DNA from: Pelodera strongyloides
Taxonomy: Eukaryota > Nematoda > Chromadorea > Rhabditida > Rhabditidae
DNA: 64,000 bases
Assembly: GCA_036852015.1 (NCBI GenBank)
Contig: JAANDG010000079.1
Coordinates: 1-64,000, forward strand
Reading direction: 5' to 3'
Part shown: positions 23,030 to 33,826 of the stretch, piece by piece
How the letters are laid out: the number at the start of each line of letters is the position of its first letter
Numbering within the stretch: position 1 is the stretch's first letter
Position numbers and translations under genes: made by a program
The notes under the pieces: model-generated
Database searches by the model: none
What the model was told of the DNA's origin: nothing
What the model saw: the letters and a program-made list of their open reading frames with translations, nothing else

Positions 23030-23404
23030 TTAAAGGGATTGGTTCACCTGAAATAGTGTCTGTTTTTTTTTATAAGGGATAATAAAAATTAAGAACACAA
23101 AAAGTAGTGTTCTATTTCAGTACTCACGTAGTATTCTTTCAGTACATCGGTCCGGAATGCCAAAAGGGTAATTGCCCTATACACAAGGTAGGACAATTAC
23201 AAAAAGGAAATAACTAGTGTTTAGATATACGTTTCGAGGTCATTTCCTTAACACCTTTTGTCATTCCGGACCGATCAATCCACCATTTTATCACCCAATA
23301 TCTTCGTGAGTACTGAAATAGAACACTACTTTTTGTGTTCTAAATTTTTAGTATCCCTTATAGAAAATAAAGAGACACTATTTCAGGTGAACCGATCCGT
23401 TCAA
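23030..23404. mobile_element. TTAA-bounded MITE with TIR GGTTCACCTGAAATAGTGTC
   Basis: Left end TTTTTAAAGGGATTGGTTCA, right end the inverse ending CCGATCCGTTCAAG. The arms continue into AAGAACACAAAAAGTAGTGT / ACACTACTTTTTGTGTTCTA and GTACTCACG, leaving about 180 central bases. Duplication unit 2 lacks it (GCTTTTTAAGTTG near 25250), giving an empty site at TTAA. The right TTAA copy is now TTCAA. Confidence 0.85.
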
Positions 23405-23470
23405 GTTGTTGATGATGTGGATGTCTGATATATCACTTGGAAATATTCATACTCCTTACAGGCTGATAGG

Positions 23471-24650
23471 ATGACAGTCCTTCGTAAGTGGAACTTTGTC
23501 GAACGATTCATTCTATACAGTGTCGTCGGATTTGCGGCGGAGTTTTGCGTCACAGCTAGTTTGTTTTACTAAAATATATCTTTTATCGTTGTCGTGTGAG
23601 TCTAACTTCCTGGTTTACGTCGAAGGATTTGAGGTTGTTCGGTTGGTTTTGTTTCATTTTTTTCGTGCCATTGTATTTTAATTTTGGATGGAATGTTTTG
23701 AGTATAAAAATTTTCCTTGTATTTATTTGACCACTGTGTTGGTTAGTAGTTGGAGATTGTATCAGTTTTCTTCAGCTTGGAATGCAAAGTATAATGGAAA
23801 CCGAAAGTTGATCGGAGTGACTTCGGTGTACGTCTTTTTCGTCTACGGAATTGCTGTGACGATGCTGGAGATCATGTACAAGATCATGAGGGTTGAGTTT
23901 CCTTTTCTATAATGATCAATCACCATTAATGCATAAACTTCTTTTTTTGCATATTTACATTATTGGTGATCGTAAATGGTCTGCGTTCTGTATTAACAGC
24001 GCTTTGTATTGACGAACAGAGGGCGCCCATCCATGTCAAAGTGTTCCATCAAGTGATGATGTTAAAGTGATTATAAACGTGATTTTTCAGAATAGGATTC
24101 CACTTCTTATCCGTGCGATTATCTACACTATATTCTGCTATTCATGGGAGTTCTCATTTGGAATGCTAAAGGAATGGGATGCTAGTCCTTGGTATTATGC
24201 TTCCTACTTCAAGGTATATTTTAGATACCTAAGGTATAGTCCGTACGAAATTAAGGTCGGTATCGGTATGTAACCGGTGTCCAATTCTTCGGACATGTGA
24301 CCGAAAACCGAAGGGAACCGAAAATAACAGATGATTTTGTGTCGAATATATGTTTACGGTTTTATACAAATTTTGTTTCAGAATCACTTCAAGGGCTTTC
24401 TCACATCAGAATATATCCCCGTGTGGTATATAGGAACGATTTTTTGTGAAAAAGTTGGTTTCGTTTCGTTTTTACGGGGGACACAAGACAGAGAGAGAGA
24501 GAGAAAGAAAGACAGAGAACTTTGAAAGGTTAATTGTATTGTAGTTTTATTGGATATTATTTTTTTCTCTGCGCGTCCATTATTAACGTTTCATTATTCT
24601 TTCAGTTGCTTATAAAGCCATCAATGCAAGCCATGTGGCAGCTACGCTAG
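23471..24650 (+). CDS. TMEM229-like multi-pass membrane protein, duplicate 1
   Basis: Exons 23471-23558, 23776-23891, 24091-24213, 24382-24453 and 24606-24650 give 147 residues. Family marks shared with TMEM229 proteins are GVTSVYVFFVYGIAV (TMEM229B GVTSVWALFIYGTSI), IIYTIFCYSWEFSFG (FIYTLWTYLWEFTTG), DASPWYYASYF and TSEYIPVWYIGTIFCEK. Three to four hydrophobic segments are visible. The molecular function of the family is unknown. A splice acceptor nine bases before the ATG allows a non-coding first exon. The last exon stops at …MWQLR because five extra bases (ACGCT) create TAG; duplicate 2 continues for eleven more residues there. AATAAA at 24936 may end the transcript. Confidence 0.87.
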
Positions 24651-25295
24651 AGGGTCACGGACGTGGACACGCTCATCTGAATCAGAGTTAACTTTTTTGT
24701 ATGTAAAATTAATTGAAATACCGTAGTTTACTGGAATAACTTGGAATACCGTAGTTTAGCAGGATACCTTGAAATATCGTAGTTTACTCTTGTGTTCTGA
24801 ATTTATCTGTGAATTGGGCAACATTCCCGCAATTTATGCACAGTATTATAGTTTTTGCATGAACTATGAACTTACTTTCTAAATCTTGATTTTTTAGCCC
24901 ATTCAACAGGGGCTGCTGCTTATAGAACCGTTACAAATAAAATTTTATTTCATTAATTAGTTTACCTGATGTTTTACATTTCTGAAGTCCATTCAATAGT
25001 GTATCGTTACCTTCTTATATTCGGAACGTAGTTATTGTAATTATTGTGTAAGTTTTTCCTATTGTATATGTATATAAAGTTTTTTTTAGAATTTTATCGC
25101 TATGTTGTTTAGATTTTAACCGGGTTTATGTATCCTAGAAACTATTGATAATGAAGCCCATAATTTATGTTTACCCGTTTTTGCTATGTTTGCTTGCAGC
25201 TGTATTTCTAGACTTAGGTAAGGTTGGTTAATTGTCCAAATCTGTAGCTTTTTAAGTTGTGGTTGATGTGGATGTCTTTGAGATATTACTCGTAT

Positions 25296-25296
<1 letters not shown>

Positions 25297-25378
<82 letters not shown>
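25297..25378 (+). repeat. (TA)n microsatellite
   Basis: About 80 bases of alternating TA with two short TATTATAT interruptions, just upstream of TMEM229 duplicate 2; absent from duplication unit 1. Confidence 0.9.
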
Positions 25379-25380
<2 letters not shown>

Positions 25381-25412
25381 CATAATTCATACACACCTTG
25401 CAGGCTGATAGG

Positions 25413-27120
25413 ATGACAGTCCTTCGTAAGTGGAACCTTGCCGAACGTTTCGTCCTATACGGTGTCGTCGGATTTGCGGCGGAGGTTTGCTTCACAGCTA
25501 GTTTGTTTTACTAAAATATATATTTTATCGTTGTTGTGTTAGTCCCTGACTCCCTGGTTTACGTCGAAGGATTTGATGTTGTTCGGTTGGTTTTGTTGTG
25601 TTATGTACGGTCAGGTCATGCTTATGAAGGTGTCGTGCCATTGTATTTTAATTTTGGAACGGTTTGAGTGTAAAAAAAATAGTTTGACCACCGTGTTTTG
25701 GTTAGTAGTTGGAGATTGTATCAGTTTTCTTCAGCTTGGGATGCACTGGAGAATGGAAACCGAAAGTTGATTGGAGTCACTTCGATGTACGTCTTTTTCG
25801 TCTACGGAATTGCTGTGACGGTGCTGGAGTTCATGTACAAGGTCATGAGAGTGAGTTTCCTTTTCTGTAATTATCAATTTTATTATGTAAAGGAGAAAGA
25901 TTTGAAGCCGCGTGATTTTGCTTATTTTTTTACGACCGCCACGTTTTTCTACGTTTCAGCCGTTTGATATAAGTACTAGGCCAACTTTTTGCAACTCTCC
26001 AAAACGCGCACAATTGAATCGTATTACATAAACTTTGGAATGTACGTATCAGACGTTTCTTATATGCTCATTTTTTGCGAGTATTGCGAAGAAGTATCGC
26101 CTGGACCTGTAGCATTGGAAAGTCGCCTCAGGCTCAGGCGGCGATAGCCGTCTGGTCGTCAATAATAGATCAGCTTATTTGCATATTTACATTGTCGGCT
26201 ATCTATGTTTATCATTATTGGTGATCGTAAACTATCTGCGTTTTGTATTAACAGCGCTTTGTATTGTCGAACGTGGGGCGCCCATCCATAGCAAAGTGTT
26301 CGATCAAATGATGCTGTTAAAGCGAAATACCGGCCGGTTTTTGAAACGCATTGCGTACACCAGCATTGTTATGCAGCTTATGCAAATGAGCAAGAATTAG
26401 AATAAAAACTAGACCCCAATTAGACCCCTCGTTGCATGAATGCATAGGAATGCAAGTACTTGAGATGCGTTTCAAAAACCGGCCGGTATTTCGCTTTAAA
26501 GTGATTATAAACGTGATTTTTTTCAGCATAGAGTTCCACTTCTACTCCGTGCCATCATCTACACTATATTCTGTTATTCGTGGGAGTTCTCGTTCGGAAT
26601 GTTCCTCAAACAGTGGGACGCTTGTCCGTGGGATTACGCTTCCTACTTCCAGGTATTTTTAGATAATAGGTATATTTTTTAATGTAACACTGTACGAAAT
26701 GAAGGTCGGTATGTAACCGGTGCCCAGTTCTTCGGACATGAGCATGAGATGTGAATGGAAGTAGGGTACCGAAAGTGAAAAATGATGTCGTGCCGAATAT
26801 GTGCTTACGGTTTTATATAAATTTTGTTCCAGAATCACTTCATGGGCGTTGTCACAGCAGAATATATCCCCGTGTGGTATCTAGGAACGATTTTTTGTGA
26901 AAAGGTTGGTTCGTTCAGTGTGAGTTATGAGTAGGGAGAGGGAGGTGGAGAGAGAGAGAATGTGTAGGACAGGTTCTTTGTTAGATGCCAGCGAGATATG
27001 CTTCTGACTCTCTGCAATGTGATTATGTGCTCTTTTCAGTTGCTTATAAAGCCATCAATGCAAGCCATGTGGCAGCTAGAGGGTCACGGACATGGACAGG
27101 CTCATCTGAAGCAGAGTTAA
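25413..27120 (+). CDS. TMEM229-like multi-pass membrane protein, duplicate 2
   Basis: Exons 25413-25500, 25735-25850, 26527-26652, 26833-26904 and 27040-27120 give 160 residues: MTVLRKWNLAERFVLYGVVG… then GVTSMYVFFVYGIAVTVLEF, AIIYTIFCYSWEFSFGMFLK, WDACPWDYASYFQ and VTAEYIPVWYLGTIFCEK, ending in a His/Gly-rich tail EGHGHGQAHLKQS. This copy resembles TMEM229 proteins more closely than duplicate 1 (for example DACPWDY against NACPWDY in TMEM229B) and keeps the longer C-terminus. Its second intron contains a TTAA MITE and an R1 fragment. AATAAA at 27460 may end the transcript. Confidence 0.88.
26095..26162 (-). repeat. fragment of interspersed repeat R1
   Basis: The sequence ATTGGAAAGTCGCCTCAGG…GGCGATAGCCGTCTGG is the inverse of the R1 start (CAGTCGGCTACCGCCGCCTGAGG). 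Duplication unit 1 has no counterpart, so it was inserted after the duplication or lost from unit 1. Confidence 0.6.
26317..26499. mobile_element. TTAA-bounded MITE, AAAGCGAAATACC family, with exact empty site
   Basis: TTAA then AAAGCGAAATACCGGCCGG, inner arm TTTTTGAAACGCATTG, and the inverse ending CCGGCCGGTATTTCGCT then TTAA. In duplication unit 1 the same position reads GATGATGTTAAAGTGATTAT with a single TTAA (24062-24065). This shows insertion with duplication of TTAA only. Confidence 0.95.
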
Positions 27121-27570
27121 CTTTTATGTATGTAAAATTATTTGAAATACTGCAGTTTACTGGAATACCTTGAAATACCATAGTTTAGTAGGATACCTTG
27201 AAATTAGAAAAAAATCTTGTATTATTTTTATATGCGTAATGCGATGCATCGTCTGAATTATCTATATGGAAAACCTGTGAATTTATCTGTGAATTAGGCA
27301 ACATTCCCGCAATTTATGTACAGTATTATAGTTTTTGCTACGTGCATGACCATGACTATATCTATATGAACTTACTTTCTATTTCTAGTCCAAAGTTGTG
27401 AATATCTCGATTTTTGGCCCATTCAACGGGGGCTGTTGTGTTTATGAAACCGATTTAAAAATAAAATTTTGTTTCATTAATTAGTTTATCTGATGTTTTA
27501 CATGTCTGAAGTCGATTCAATATTGTATCGTTACCTTCTTATATTTGGAACGTAGCATAGACAGTTACCG

Positions 27571-27575
27571 CCCCC

Positions 27576-27631
<56 letters not shown>
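27571..27631 (+). repeat. poly(C) tract of about 60 nt
   Basis: One A at 27576 interrupts an otherwise pure C run, G-rich on the minus strand. It lies about 120 bp upstream of the LRR1 start codon. Confidence 0.95.
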
Positions 27632-27754
27632 TATTGTTTGCAGAAACTAATGTATACTTATTGTGGTGATTTTGAATTGAGGCTGCAGTTTTGTGTGTCT
27701 CATCGTCAAACCGTGGATTTGTATAATTGCCTCTTTCAGCTTTACCCAATTTGA

Positions 27755-30700
27755 ATGCGTCTGGATTGTGTAGTCGCGACAGAGCGGCCTCCCGCTCGTC
27801 CTAAGAGGGCAGTGAAGGGGATCGTCGGTATCGGTAAGTCGTCTTTTAGCTGAGAAGTATTGTGATTGCTATGTTGTGACGGTAAATCGCCTGTTAACTG
27901 AGAATATGAATTGGTAGTGACGGTAGCGTTGAAGTATAGCTGTTAGCAGTACCTGTTCCGCTTGCTAGTGGGGACAAAACGGCGCTTATAAGCCGTACAT
28001 TTTCCTTTTATTGGCAACAAGCGTGGTTGGGACGCGGGATGATCCAATCAGAAATTGATCGAGCGTTTATTTTAGGCAAGAGCAAGTTAAAGGGCGGAAA
28101 TGGGGAATGCATGTATCAGATTCAGATTTCGACGGCAAAAGAGAAGAACCAAACACCAATTCCGGTTAGTTAACTGGGCACCGGTTTTCAGTTTCTAAAT
28201 CGTATGCAACTGCAACTGACTGAACAAACACTGAACCGTTCTCTTACATGTCGCGGTGCGGGCTTGCTGGGGACAGCAATAGGAATGTATAATTAGCAAT
28301 TTTATGTATTGCCTGAAACATAAGTTTTGTCAGTATTCTTGTAGCGATCTGTTAAAAGAAAGGAGCGTGTAATTCTTTGCTTTCTCTCTTTAGTGCTCCA
28401 ATTTTAGATCGGAATTAATTGTTGCGAGAGGGTGATCAAAACACACGTCAATGATGGACGTCTGACGCTTATGATCAAGGAACCGAGAATTAACATATTC
28501 ATCAGTAATGTGAGTTTTTTACTGGCCGCAATGGAGGTAGCAGGTACCCTCAACGTTTGGTTACAGAAAATTGGAAGCCAAAAGATGCATGCAAAGTTAT
28601 AACACAGAGGGTGCGGAAATTGTTTGTTGGGCATATGTGATGGCATTTTTAGAATAGACCTTTTAATTTGAAATCCCTTTTGTTTAATTTCATGAGCTAT
28701 ATTTTTCAGGCTGCACCGCCTCAACTAACGCGATTCCATGAGGAGTTCGAAAAGATTAACAACGGGGAAGACGTCGACCTTGCAACCATGCAACAGGTCA
28801 GTTGTTGTGTGTGATTAGTGGTATAGTACGTGGTTTGTGAAATGTATACCGGACAACTGCACTTCCATTTATAATAACGGTTTATTGGTTAACAATCAAT
28901 ACAAATAAAGAACGTCAACCAAAGGGAACCCTAAGACCCGCGCTTATTTGTTATATATGTAAGCTGCGCCCTCTGGTCTAGACTGGCACAGAAAATTTGC
29001 AGATAGTACATGGAAATACAGATGTCCAGCATATGTTTTAGAATCTCCCTGTTATACCGCTTTATGTGAGGGTATGTTGTAGAAGTGTGCGGTCGTGAAT
29101 TCATATCTGTTCAACTGGAATGTGGAAAGCGAAGAAGAGCATTGCACACGTATAGTTCCCGTTGCTTGATTTGGTTCTTACTGCTCTTACTATTAGCATT
29201 TAGGTAAAAACGACCGATTTGCGTCAAGTTACTACTACCTTACGGATTTCACGAAAGGATGATTACCCGAGTACTGGATTCCCATCATCGTTAACACTCC
29301 TTAGAATGAATGGGATAGGTTGGAATTTCGTTCCTTTTTTTGAATCGGGCACTTGGGGTACGGTAATTGAATCGGATTACGTGTTGTTGGTGTACTATAG
29401 CGAACGATAGGATAAGGAGAAGAATGGGTTATGATATTGTTCAAAGATGTTGTAAGGTAGGATGGTTATTGGACACACTGAAAAGCATCACATTTTCAAC
29501 AGGGTACCCCAAAACATTGTGACAAGATACAAGATACAACACTTATGTGTTGCGTTCAGAAAACTGTTCCGATTTGTAAACTTGAGTTCCTTTTTTGGAG
29601 ACGCTTGTCGGTATTAAGAACTCTCCCCAAAGCCTTCCCATTTTCATATTAAAAAGGTAAGTGTTCGACAGAAAACTTAAAGCGAAATACCGGCCGGTTT
29701 TTGAAACGCATCGAGTACTCCCTGCTTTCCTATGCTTCATATACAAATGATCATAAATTTGAATAAAAAATAGACCCCAATAGACCCCTTTTAGCATAAA
29801 TGCATAAGAAAACCCAAACTATGTATTTGAGATCCGTTTCAAAAACCGCCTGGTGTTTCGCTTTAATCTTGGACGTGAAAAAGGTCAGTGTTCGACAAAA
29901 AAAACGTATTCGTGCAGGTCTCCGTCGTGTGGATGCCCGTTGGTTCTGTCTCACTCATCTCCACCACCTTGATATTGCCAACAATCAACTCGGAGCTGCA
30001 ACTAACGTGCAGGTTTGAAGTTTTGCGTTAAAGCGAAATACCATCCGGTTTTTGAAACGTATCGAGTAGACCAGCACTCTTATGCAACTTATGCAAATGA
30101 AGCTAAATTCGAGCAAATTAGCATAAATAATAAATACGTAAGAATTCAGTTGTCTGCGATACGTTTCAACGACCGTCCGGTATTTCGCTTTAAAAGGAGG
30201 TAGATACCTACTAGTAAATCTCGTAGATTCGCCGAAAAAGGCAATTTTTGACCCTCTGTGATAGTGTGTGCTAGGGATGGGCCTTACTTTTGTACCGTTT
30301 TACAGACATTTTTACCTAGCGTTCATCCTACGTTGCGTATCCCGTAAACAAATTCAAAGATTATAGTTGCTAAGATACGTTATCTTTTCCCCCAAGGCGA
30401 CTCTTAAATAAGTGTGAAGAGCTATTTATGGTATTAAATTCAAGATTTGATTGGAGATAAAAGCGTGTATTTAATTACGCTACCCCCTAAATGTGAAAAT
30501 ACTACCCCTTCTTACAAAATATTACCCCCACCCATTGGCTTTTACTACCCCGTGGGAAAAATTACAAAATACTACCCCCACCAATTGAATATGACTACCC
30601 ACCATTGAATATGACTACCCCACCATTGAATATGACTACCCCACCAGCCCCAAAACAACTGTGAAGAGCTGTTAGCGGTATTAAGTAATGGTGCGTTAAT

Positions 30701-33700
30701 TAAGTATTCGTTCAGGTAATGAGAAACTTCCAAAAGCTCAAGAGCTTGCAAGTGTTGCTCATGTCAAACAATGGGATAGAGGATTTGCCGGTTAGTCGTT
30801 AAAATATGGGTGGTCCACTGTCCGTACATTCATCCGTCGTTTTAAGTGTGCTGTGTGAAACATGTGATTTTCATCTAGTCGGTAGCTGTGCATATATAAC
30901 AGTCAGTGTTTGTTTCCTAGCTAAGGAGAATGTGTACGTGTACTAACAAGCTAGCTACTATAGAAGACGAACTGATGTCTACCGCTAAGAAACGTGTTCT
31001 ATTATTGTTGAGTCGTATTGTTAGGATTAGTCAAGGCTCATGCACGTGCTACCATAAAGGATTCGCGTTAATCATGTTAGTTAATGGTGCGGTTATTGCG
31101 ATGGTGATGGTAATAAAAAATGGTCACATACTTACGACGTACTGTAAAGAGTTGTGTAGTATTGCTCGAGAACATTCTTTCTTGTGACCATGAACCTAGT
31201 TTTGTTGTAGGCGGAAGTATGGGATGCATTTCCCCGTTCCCTTGTTCATTTGGACCTTTCGTCGAATGCCTTTGAACGATTTCCACATCAATTACTATCA
31301 CTCAGGAATCTACGATTTCTGAACTTGTCTGAGAATCACATAAAGGAACTTCCTTATGAGGTTATTTTGTTTTACACTTATTTCTTGTGCTAATTCGACC
31401 ATTGAGAACATCTGTTTTAGGGGGCGGTTGTAAATAGTTTCTGACGACTAGCTTCAGTATTCCTTTGTACTGTTACCATGTAGACGTGCTAGCTATTTAA
31501 CATAAAGAACAGAACTATTAAAGTATTGAATTGTGAATGGATTCCTATATATCCTTCTTTCAGCTTCCATTGCACTTGACGAGCCTCGTTGTTTTGGACG
31601 TACAGAGCAACATGCTCCAGCATCTGCCGAAGACGCTGTGCATGCTTAATTTGAACACACTGCGAGCCAGCAGCAATCCGTAAGTTTAAGAACGCAGTAT
31701 TGCGATTGATACTTGCATGTGTTTGAATAAGAATATGATACAAATGTTTGTGCAATTTGCACTGTGATAAGAATAGGTTGGACGTTAGGCTCTGTTTTAC
31801 GAAGAAAAAAAACGGCGTTCCGAACTAACAACTCTTAACCAACGAAAGTTCATTATGAAGCAGAGAAGATTGTTGCCGAATCAATGCGATTTCGTCATTT
31901 TCAACAATCTAGAAGTTCCCTGGCCTGGGTTTGACGATTTCTACTAATTATACAAATAATTCAGGTTGATTCTTCCTCGAGAAAATGTCATTTTGAAACA
32001 GCGTTCGGCCGATGTTGGACGGCTGGAAGAGATAGCCGCCGCATCTGTGACATCTTACAAGTAGGTTTTAGTGAACTTGGTAATTTAAAATGGTATGGTA
32101 GCCAATTTTGGAACGGAAGCGGAACAACTGTATTCCCTTATGTTGTGTGCAAATTGCAAGCTATCTTCTGGTCTATTCATAGACATTTACATAAATACGT
32201 AGGAATACAGTTGTCAAAGATACGCTTCGTGAACCTCGTGTCATAGCGGATTAAGAGAATTATTTGTGGTTCTTAATAGGTGCCTCCCATAGCGATGTAC
32301 CAAAATCCGCCGTAGTCAATACAGGGTCGCAGGACATAAACGATAAAACCATATCGTAGTCCCGTTGACGGTTGACGAAGTGTTACTAGAAAGATATCAT
32401 AAATAGACAGAAACACATTAGGATTTCCCGACGAGATTTATGCCCTTTGCCCTGGATAAACCTCGCCGGTGAGTCGGTAGGTGGTGGTGGTGGTACGCGA
32501 AATTCTTTCCAATCTACGATAATTTATTCTAGTTCTTGTTTTTCTCATATATCCTTTTCATCAACAATAATTTTAGGTGCCGCGTGGATATTCTGCCGAA
32601 GCACCTCGTTCCACAGCTACCCTATATGCGTGGGCTGTGTTCCCGCTGCAGCCGATGGGTTGCGAAATCAACGATGAGGATTGAGTTGAGGTTGTTTAAT
32701 TATATTATATTAAAGCGAAATACCGGCCGGTTTTTAAAACGCGTAGAGTACTTACTCCTGTTTTCTTATGCATCATATGCAAATGATCATAAATTAGAAT
32801 AAAAAATAGACCCCAATTCGACCCCACACTTAGCATAACTGCATAAGAATGCAGATATTTGAGATGCGTTTCAAAAACCGGCCGGTATTTCGCTTTAACA
32901 TGTTTATTCTTATGTATAAAAGGACTTTGGACATGCAGTGAAGAAGTGGAAAGAGAAAAAGACGCAGACTGAAGGCATTCAAGCAAGAGTCTCTGCTTCT
33001 CACGCGGTGTAATAATTCAATTACAGTATGTGAAATTTAAACGAGCGGCATCTGATAAACTTGAACTATCGGTAAGGAAAGGGGATACTTTCTTGTGTAA
33101 TTTTACAGCCCTATTGTACCTACCTTGGAAAATTTGCATATCACACAAATTTCCTATGTATCATGTGCAAAAGCGTGTGTCCGTCCGGTACAAAGTAGGT
33201 ACAATACGTCTTTAAAGGGTCAGGCCCATTTCAAGTGACCCCTATTTTTGATGTTTCCATCTGACTCTCTATGTCAAATATAGTAGGATACGATATTTTT
33301 CTAAATTTAAAGCGCAAAATTCACGCAGGATTCAGCAGTTTACCGTGGGCAGTCATACCCAACTATCTATCGCAGTTGGTACGCCCATTCGCGCTCATTG
33401 GCCAATATCACAATTGCCACGCCCAATAGAGCATATTGCCCAATTAGCGCGAAGGGGCGTGACAACTGCGATAAATAGTTGGGTATGACTGGCAATGGCA
33501 AATTGCTGAATACTGCCTGAATTTTGCACTTGAAAATTGGAAAAATATCGTATCCTACTATATTTGACATGGAGAATCAGATGGAATCATCAAAAATAGG
33601 GGTCATTTGAAATGGGGCTGACCCTTTAATAACTGATTATTACGGGTTGATTGTCTGGTTTGCACTTTGCACCCTCATTTTACAGTATCGAACAAGCTTT

Positions 33701-33826
33701 TTTATCATTATTCATCTCTCTTTTAGCTCTAGCACCAGTCGTGGATTCGCGACTGAAACGGATTTTAGCCATGCAACGGTGTACTCCCCAGAGTGTGTAA
33801 GGTGTGCGAGTTTCCGAAATCGATAG
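27755..33826 (+). CDS. LRR1: LRR1 homologue (leucine-rich repeat protein 1), 13 exons
   Basis: In animals LRR1 is the CUL2 ubiquitin ligase receptor that ubiquitylates MCM7 to unload the CMG helicase at replication termination. Exons are 27755-27833, 28022-28164, 28408-28509, 28710-28796, 29204-29318, 29918-30012, 30716-30790, 31211-31360, 31564-31679, 31974-32060, 32577-32658, 33027-33071 and 33686-33826, all in phase: 438 residues (human 414). The N-terminal region matches LRR1 (MRLDCVV; GRLTLMIKEPRINIFIS against KATVRLKEPPVDICLS; VKTTDLRQVTTTLRISRKDD against VKTSEFENFKTKMVITSKKD). LRRs follow (HLHHLDIANNQLG, SLVHLDLSSNAFERFP, NLRFLNLSENHIKELP, SLVVLDVQSNML), then ILPKHLVPQL…CSRCSRW, the Cys-containing C-terminal part. 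The last exon is least certain. Four TTAA MITEs sit in its introns. Confidence 0.9.
29677..29866. mobile_element. TTAA-bounded MITE, AAAGCGAAATACC family
   Basis: TTAA ends, TIR AAAGCGAAATACCGGCCGG with inverse CCGCCTGGTGTTTCGCTTT, inner arm GTTTTTGAAACGCAT. In the LRR1 intron, 51 bases before exon 29918. Confidence 0.9.
30028..30193. mobile_element. TTAA-bounded MITE, AAAGCGAAATACC family
   Basis: TTAA ends, AAAGCGAAATACCATCCGG and inverse CCGTCCGGTATTTCGCTTT. About 166 bp, shorter subfamily with an internal AAGAATTCAGTTGTC block. It begins 16 bases after the exon 29918-30012 donor. Confidence 0.9.
30535..30650 (+). repeat. short tandem repeat ACTACCCCACCATTGAATATG
   Basis: Four to five imperfect copies of about 23 bp built from ACTACCCC, ACCATTG and AATATG, in an LRR1 intron. 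Confidence 0.75.
32710..32898. mobile_element. TTAA-bounded MITE, AAAGCGAAATACC family
   Basis: TTAA ends, AAAGCGAAATACCGGCCGG with the exact inverse at the right end; inner TTTTTAAAACGCG / GCGTTTCAAAAACC. Long subfamily with a TAGACCCCAATTCGACCCC middle. In LRR1 between exons 32577-32658 and 33027-33071. Confidence 0.92.
33112..33206. repeat. small inverted repeat, decayed MITE relative
   Basis: TATTGTACCTAC and GTAGGTACAATA form 12-bp arms. The inside (GGAAAATTTGCATATCA, CCTATGTATC) resembles the MITE at 38584-38758. Confidence 0.5.
33212..33629. mobile_element. TTAA-bounded MITE with TIR AAAGGGTCAGGCCCATTTCA
   Basis: TTAA ends. The arms pair almost along the whole length (left AAAGGGTCAGGCCCATTTCA, right TGAAATGGGGCTGACCCTTT; inner GTAGGATACGATATTTTTC and its inverse), so the element folds into a single long hairpin of about 418 bp. 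Last intron of LRR1. Confidence 0.92.

Larger units (their letters stand above)
22811..25029 (+). repeat. segmental tandem duplication, unit 1
   Basis: From TGTAATTATTGTGTAAGTTT… to ATTCAATAGTGTATCGTTACC. Unit 2 (25030-27540) begins and ends with the same sequences and contains the same gene in the same orientation. Unit 1 carries an extra MITE at 23030; unit 2 carries a different MITE, a TA tract and an R1 fragment. Confidence 0.85.
25030..27540 (+). repeat. segmental tandem duplication, unit 2
   Basis: Second unit of the TMEM229 duplication. Exons are more similar between units than introns, as expected if both genes were kept under selection for some time after duplication. Confidence 0.85.

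Noticed and set aside
27531..27754. Poly-Pro / poly-Gly open frames
   Set aside because: Translations of the poly(C) tract.
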